Shown in pieces: positions 21,832 to 24,856 of a stretch of DNA of 24,856 nt (within the stretch, counting starts at the first letter, position 1; each line of letters opens with the position of its first letter). The stretch covers positions 1 to 24,856 of the forward strand of contig LSSN01000466.1 in NCBI GenBank assembly GCA_001970855.1. The letters run 5' to 3'. The position numbers and the translations under genes were made by a program. Origin of the DNA: Smittium culicis. Taxonomy: Eukaryota; Kickxellomycota; Harpellomycetes; Harpellales; Legeriomycetaceae. The notes under the pieces are model-generated. The model was not told where the DNA came from. It searched no databases and saw only the letters and a program-made list of their open reading frames with translations.

Positions 21832-22429
21832 GCACTTCAGCGCAATGTTTTGTTATGGTCAAAATTCAGCGAATAGAAATATTTGGTTGTTAGTAACAGG
21901 ATCGATTTACATAATTAAATGATATTAGATACAAAATGAATAGTAATATGGCGAATGGAGGAGCGTGTACAGGTTGCGATTTATAAAACAATAATATCAT
22001 GAACAAAATTTGGGGGAAGCCATGCACTGGAGATAAGTTTAGATATAGAGTTTGGGAGGAGAAAGTGCAACAGAAGATATACTTTGGTGCGAATAGGAAA
22101 TATATTAGCAAAAAAGAGTACGCAGAGAGGTAGGGTATGGATTAAAGTAAGTATAGTATTAAGTGTGAATGATTGATAGTGAAAACGAAAATGAAAATGA
22201 AAATGATACGGAAAAGATAAAAAAATGTTGATTTTTATTGGCGATGTGAGTGGTTGGCTAATGTTTATAGTAATAATGAATCTGATTGTTGATTTTGTAA
22301 AATGGGTAAATTCAAGTGGTCAGTGATGGGGCTTAAGGAAGCGAGCCAATTGAGGCTAGCTCAAATTATCGCCAAAGCATTTTTTGGGCAATTAAATTGT
22401 TCACAGAGGCGAATGTTGCTCATATAATA
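21832..22429. other. G-rich, non-coding or relic region upstream of the transcription factor
   Basis: About 600 bp with higher GC than the desert and clear G over C on the + strand. It holds a broken frame at 21936-22133 (one internal TAA), an AAAATG-type hexamer repeat at about 22181-22205 and a 41-aa frame at 22302-22427. The minus strand is correspondingly pyrimidine-rich, like a fungal leader, so it may instead be transcribed leftwards. No product is recognised. Confidence 0.4.
21936..22133 (+). pseudogene. Possible small broken ORF, unknown product
   Basis: From ATG 21936 the frame gives 16 residues ending in TGCDL, then a single TAA (21984-21986). In the same frame it continues 48 codons, including an ATG at 21999, to TAG. 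The second part has WGKPCTGDKFRYRVWEE and FGANRKYISKKEYAE, which read more like protein than the desert does. I do not recognise it. It may be a relic, a short gene starting at 21999, or chance in a GC-richer strip. Confidence 0.25.
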
Positions 22430-22713
22430 GTTACACAAAAGACTCTTATCAGCTGGCCATCAAACTACACTGCAAAAACTATCATCATAAAATCTCTCAA
22501 AATTCGTAATCCTAATATCCACCAAAAACACCCTAATAACTCCTCAACAAACGCTCAGAAATCATACTGCAACTCCCAAAATATAGCTCTTAAAATCAGT
22601 ATTGCTACTGTTCATATCTTATAACATCCAAGATTATTTACTCAAATCGCTATTTTTACTTCATATAAGTCCATCTCTATCACCTCGATACCCTTATTTC
22701 AAACCAAGCTATT
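22430..22713 (+). promoter_or_regulatory. Pyrimidine/A-rich leader of the transcription factor gene
   Basis: Base composition flips here from G-rich to C/A/T-rich on the + strand, with TCTATCACC and similar pyrimidine patches leading to the ATG at 22714. This is typical of a fungal promoter/5' UTR. A very short upstream frame (ATG 22413, four codons) ends just before it. No specific binding site is asserted. Confidence 0.5.
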
Positions 22714-24696
22714 ATGGATTCTCCACAAAAAATAAAAATCGAAGAACCCCCTGTCAGATTGCTTCTCTCTTGTGACAGATGTCGTCAAAGAAAGGTCAAA
22801 TGTGATGGTTCTAAGCCTTCTTGCGGCAGATGTCTAAGAAGCGAAGTTGGCTGCCACTATTCCCCAATAGTCGAAAAGAGACGCGCCAGAAAAACTAATA
22901 ATGTTCCTAGCCTAGACCAAATCAACTGCAATTCTGCTCTTTCTGAAGTTCTTGATATCCACCAAGAAATAAGTGAACTAATGGGCAGACTGCGCGATAT
23001 CTCGATCCAGACAGTTACAAGCGATTTTATCCCCTCTTCAAGGGCCGAGTCTGTCAAGAGCTTCATTGATTCCTCAAGATCTCAGGCTTGTAATTCGGAA
23101 TTTGATTCGAAAAGCTCAATCATTTCAACTAATGACTTCTCATCCACCCCTACCTCTGCTAGGCCACCCTTCAGTAAGGACACCTGTAGAATGTTGGTCT
23201 CAAATTTCTTTGAATTTTACAGCCCTTTGATTACTGGTTTTGATGACCATTCCAAGCTTGAGCGCTATTTGCTCCAGTCAATCAACTCCAATCAGCTCAA
23301 CCCCCTTTTACTATCCATCCTGTCTGCTGGAAGTCTCGTCACTAACGAGAATACCCTTGAAAATTCTCCACTCTCTGAGAATCCTTCAGTAAGCAACGTT
23401 TATTTTGCAACTGCTTACCCACTATTGAAAAGCAGAATCCCCGAATTTTTTGGTGTTAATTCTCTTGAGAACTTATCCGTCCTTAACAACTGTGCTCTAA
23501 TTTCTCTCAAAACTGGAAAAGACAACTTTTACTCTTCACAGGCTGTTCGAATGGGCTTTTGCCTCGGTTTGCATAACCCAAATGCCGGCCTTAAAAAGCA
23601 ATCAACCAATCTGTTTTGGTCTGCCGTTATTGTTGACTCTCTTTTGTCAATGGTCAACGGTTATCTACCAGCTGCATCATACGACGAATTGGATTCTACC
23701 ACTTCTGATGATTTAGGAAAGCTTGCTATCATCTTAGTCAAAGCCTCAAAAAAAGCTTACTCCAGCTCTTTGCATGGAACTGGCCATTTAGCTGCTAATA
23801 GCCAATTTTCCGCTCACTTACTAATGGAATTGGATATGTGGTATGGAACAAATTCTGAAAATTCTCTAGCTGAATTTTTGAATTTGCAAAAAACGGAAGC
23901 TCTTCAGAAATCCGAGAATGGAAAAGACTTGTCTAAAAAAATGTTTTTACACTGTATGTACCACTTCCTAGTCATCACTATCATACAGAATTTCTCCTCT
24001 GATGTTTGGACTTTTTCTGGAAATAACTCCACTCAGCAAGAAGCCTTTATCAACGAAAGATCTCTAGTTTCTGCTCGATTGATGACCCAAATCCTCATTA
24101 AAGGACTCGAACTCAATCCAAACTACATCCCACCATGTCTTGGTGTTTTTGCATTTGTTGGTGGTGTAGTTTATACAGACTCTTCATCTTTGATCACTTC
24201 GGATTCAAATGCTGATATCCTTAATCTAAGCAACCTGGTTCACCATGTCAGATTTTTGAACAAAATCGGTGCCACAAATTATGCCCAGAATTTGGCAGTG
24301 CGCTCATTAAAACTACAACAAAAGATCCAACAGCTACAACAAGGCCTTCAGACTTCTGGTCAAGGAACTTCTGGTGACTTTGCCAATTCTGCGTTGTATG
24401 GCCTAGATTTTGGACTCCTTCCAAAGCCAAATGATGCCATTTTTAATAACGATTTCCCTGCCCCAAAACAGAACAACCAAGCTAATACCTTAGATTTATT
24501 CTCAGTAGGACTAAACACACAAAAAATTCTGCCAAATTTGAACTCTTGCTTTTCTGATACTTCATCGAGAACCGCTTTTGGCCAACAACGTAGCACCATA
24601 TCTAGCATCAATTCCCAGAACTTCTTGTCCAACTACTCAACTGCCGCAAACACTAATATCGACGATATAATTTCTAGCGCCTTTTCTAGCAACTAG
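22714..24696 (+). CDS. Zn(II)2Cys6 fungal transcription factor
   Basis: A 660-aa protein from one uninterrupted frame. The Gal4-type binuclear zinc cluster is complete: Cys 20, 23, 30, 37, 40 and 47 in the spacing C-x2-C-x6-C-x6-C-x2-C-x6-C, with the basic RQRKVKC and KPSCGRC signatures and a basic linker (KRRARK). A helical, probably coiled-coil segment follows at about 70-98 (dimerisation). Residues of about 155-490 resemble the fungal middle homology region, with FFEFYSPLI, AVRMGFCLGLHNP and LFWSAVIVDSLLSM. The C-terminal 135 residues are Q/N/S-rich, a likely activation region. It should bind DNA in the nucleus, probably at CGG half-sites. The target pathway cannot be told: no metabolic cluster is adjacent, only the gene desert. 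The start is the first in-frame ATG and puts the cluster at the usual N-terminal distance. Confidence 0.94.
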   Translation: MDSPQKIKIEEPPVRLLLSCDRCRQRKVKCDGSKPSCGRCLRSEVGCHYSPIVEKRRARKTNNVPSLDQINCNSALSEVLDIHQEISELMGRLRDISIQTVTSDFIPSSRAESVKSFIDSSRSQACNSEFDSKSSIISTNDFSSTPTSARPPFSKDTCRMLVSNFFEFYSPLITGFDDHSKLERYLLQSINSNQLNPLLLSILSAGSLVTNENTLENSPLSENPSVSNVYFATAYPLLKSRIPEFFGVNSLENLSVLNNCALISLKTGKDNFYSSQAVRMGFCLGLHNPNAGLKKQSTNLFWSAVIVDSLLSMVNGYLPAASYDELDSTTSDDLGKLAIILVKASKKAYSSSLHGTGHLAANSQFSAHLLMELDMWYGTNSENSLAEFLNLQKTEALQKSENGKDLSKKMFLHCMYHFLVITIIQNFSSDVWTFSGNNSTQQEAFINERSLVSARLMTQILIKGLELNPNYIPPCLGVFAFVGGVVYTDSSSLITSDSNADILNLSNLVHHVRFLNKIGATNYAQNLAVRSLKLQQKIQQLQQGLQTSGQGTSGDFANSALYGLDFGLLPKPNDAIFNNDFPAPKQNNQANTLDLFSVGLNTQKILPNLNSCFSDTSSRTAFGQQRSTISSINSQNFLSNYSTAANTNIDDIISSAFSSN

Positions 24697-24856
24697 TGGA
24701 ATAACTAGCCATTTCTAACTATTTTAGTATATACCTTTACTTTTTTTTTTTTTTTGTTTTGTTAAATATACAAGTATAAAACTTTTCTTTTTTTATCGGA
24801 AAATATATTACAGGTTGTTGCTATAATTGATTAAGAGAAAGTAGAATAGAATAGAA
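24697..24856 (+). other. 3' flank of the transcription factor gene
   Basis: AT-rich with a run of about 14 T near 24741-24755, consistent with a 3' UTR/termination region. The window ends here. Confidence 0.5.

Noticed and set aside
21890..22111. Minus-strand 73-codon hydrophobic frame
   Set aside because: Composition (Phe/Leu/Ile/Tyr) is that expected from pyrimidine-rich DNA; no homology or gene structure seen.
22397..22624. 75-codon frame just upstream of the transcription factor
   Set aside because: Opens with TTG, lies in the pyrimidine/A-rich leader, and has low-complexity Asn/Ile/Ser content; better explained as promoter/5' UTR.
1..24856. CRISPR array, bacterial defence system, operon, riboswitch or bacterial insertion sequence
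   Set aside because: The genes are spliced eukaryotic genes with fungal domains; no regularly spaced direct repeats or bacterial signals occur.

Overview
The window looks like nuclear DNA of a very AT-rich fungus. Three things point this way: a Zn(II)2Cys6 binuclear-cluster transcription factor (a fungal class), short spliceosomal introns of 65-290 nt with T-rich 3' ends, and the ankyrin/AT-hook architecture of the first gene. Extreme AT-richness combined with an intron-rich SmgGDS-like gene would fit an early-diverging lineage such as the Harpellales/Kickxellomycotina. That placement is a guess, not something the sequence proves.

Layout. (1) 65-4021 (+): an intronless gene for a 1318-aa nuclear-type protein with ankyrin repeats and AT-hooks, resembling the HOS4/ANKRD11 group. 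(2) 4938-6325 (+): MND1, the meiotic partner of HOP2, in six exons; the first exon is only the ATG codon, and one intron is of the rare GC-AG class. (3) 6707-9671 (-): an eight-exon gene for a 764-aa armadillo-type protein resembling SmgGDS/RAP1GDS1; all seven introns are in phase 1. It converges on MND1. (4) 9672-about 22430: nearly 13 kb with no convincing gene, very AT-rich. (5) 22714-24696 (+): an intronless gene for a 660-aa Zn2Cys6 transcription factor, preceded by a pyrimidine/A-rich leader.

The most notable content is in the gene desert. Five copies of one approximately 189-bp element (TTAA flanks, CCCTTT/AAAGGG ends) lie at its edges: one at 9954-10142 and four between 20603 and 21555. 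One copy is inserted in another exactly at an internal TTAA, which fixes both element ends and the target site. The features match a piggyBac-type non-autonomous element (MITE). A second, unrelated fold-back element with 37-bp arms lies at 11335-11540. Within the desert the + strand goes from A/C-rich on the left to T/G-rich on the right, the polarity expected around a replication origin (possibly a centromere). I checked this only by eye on sample lines.

The four genes do not form a pathway: chromatin/HDAC-type regulation, meiotic recombination, small-GTPase chaperoning and transcription control are independent functions. No transposase, rRNA, confident tRNA or CRISPR array was found.
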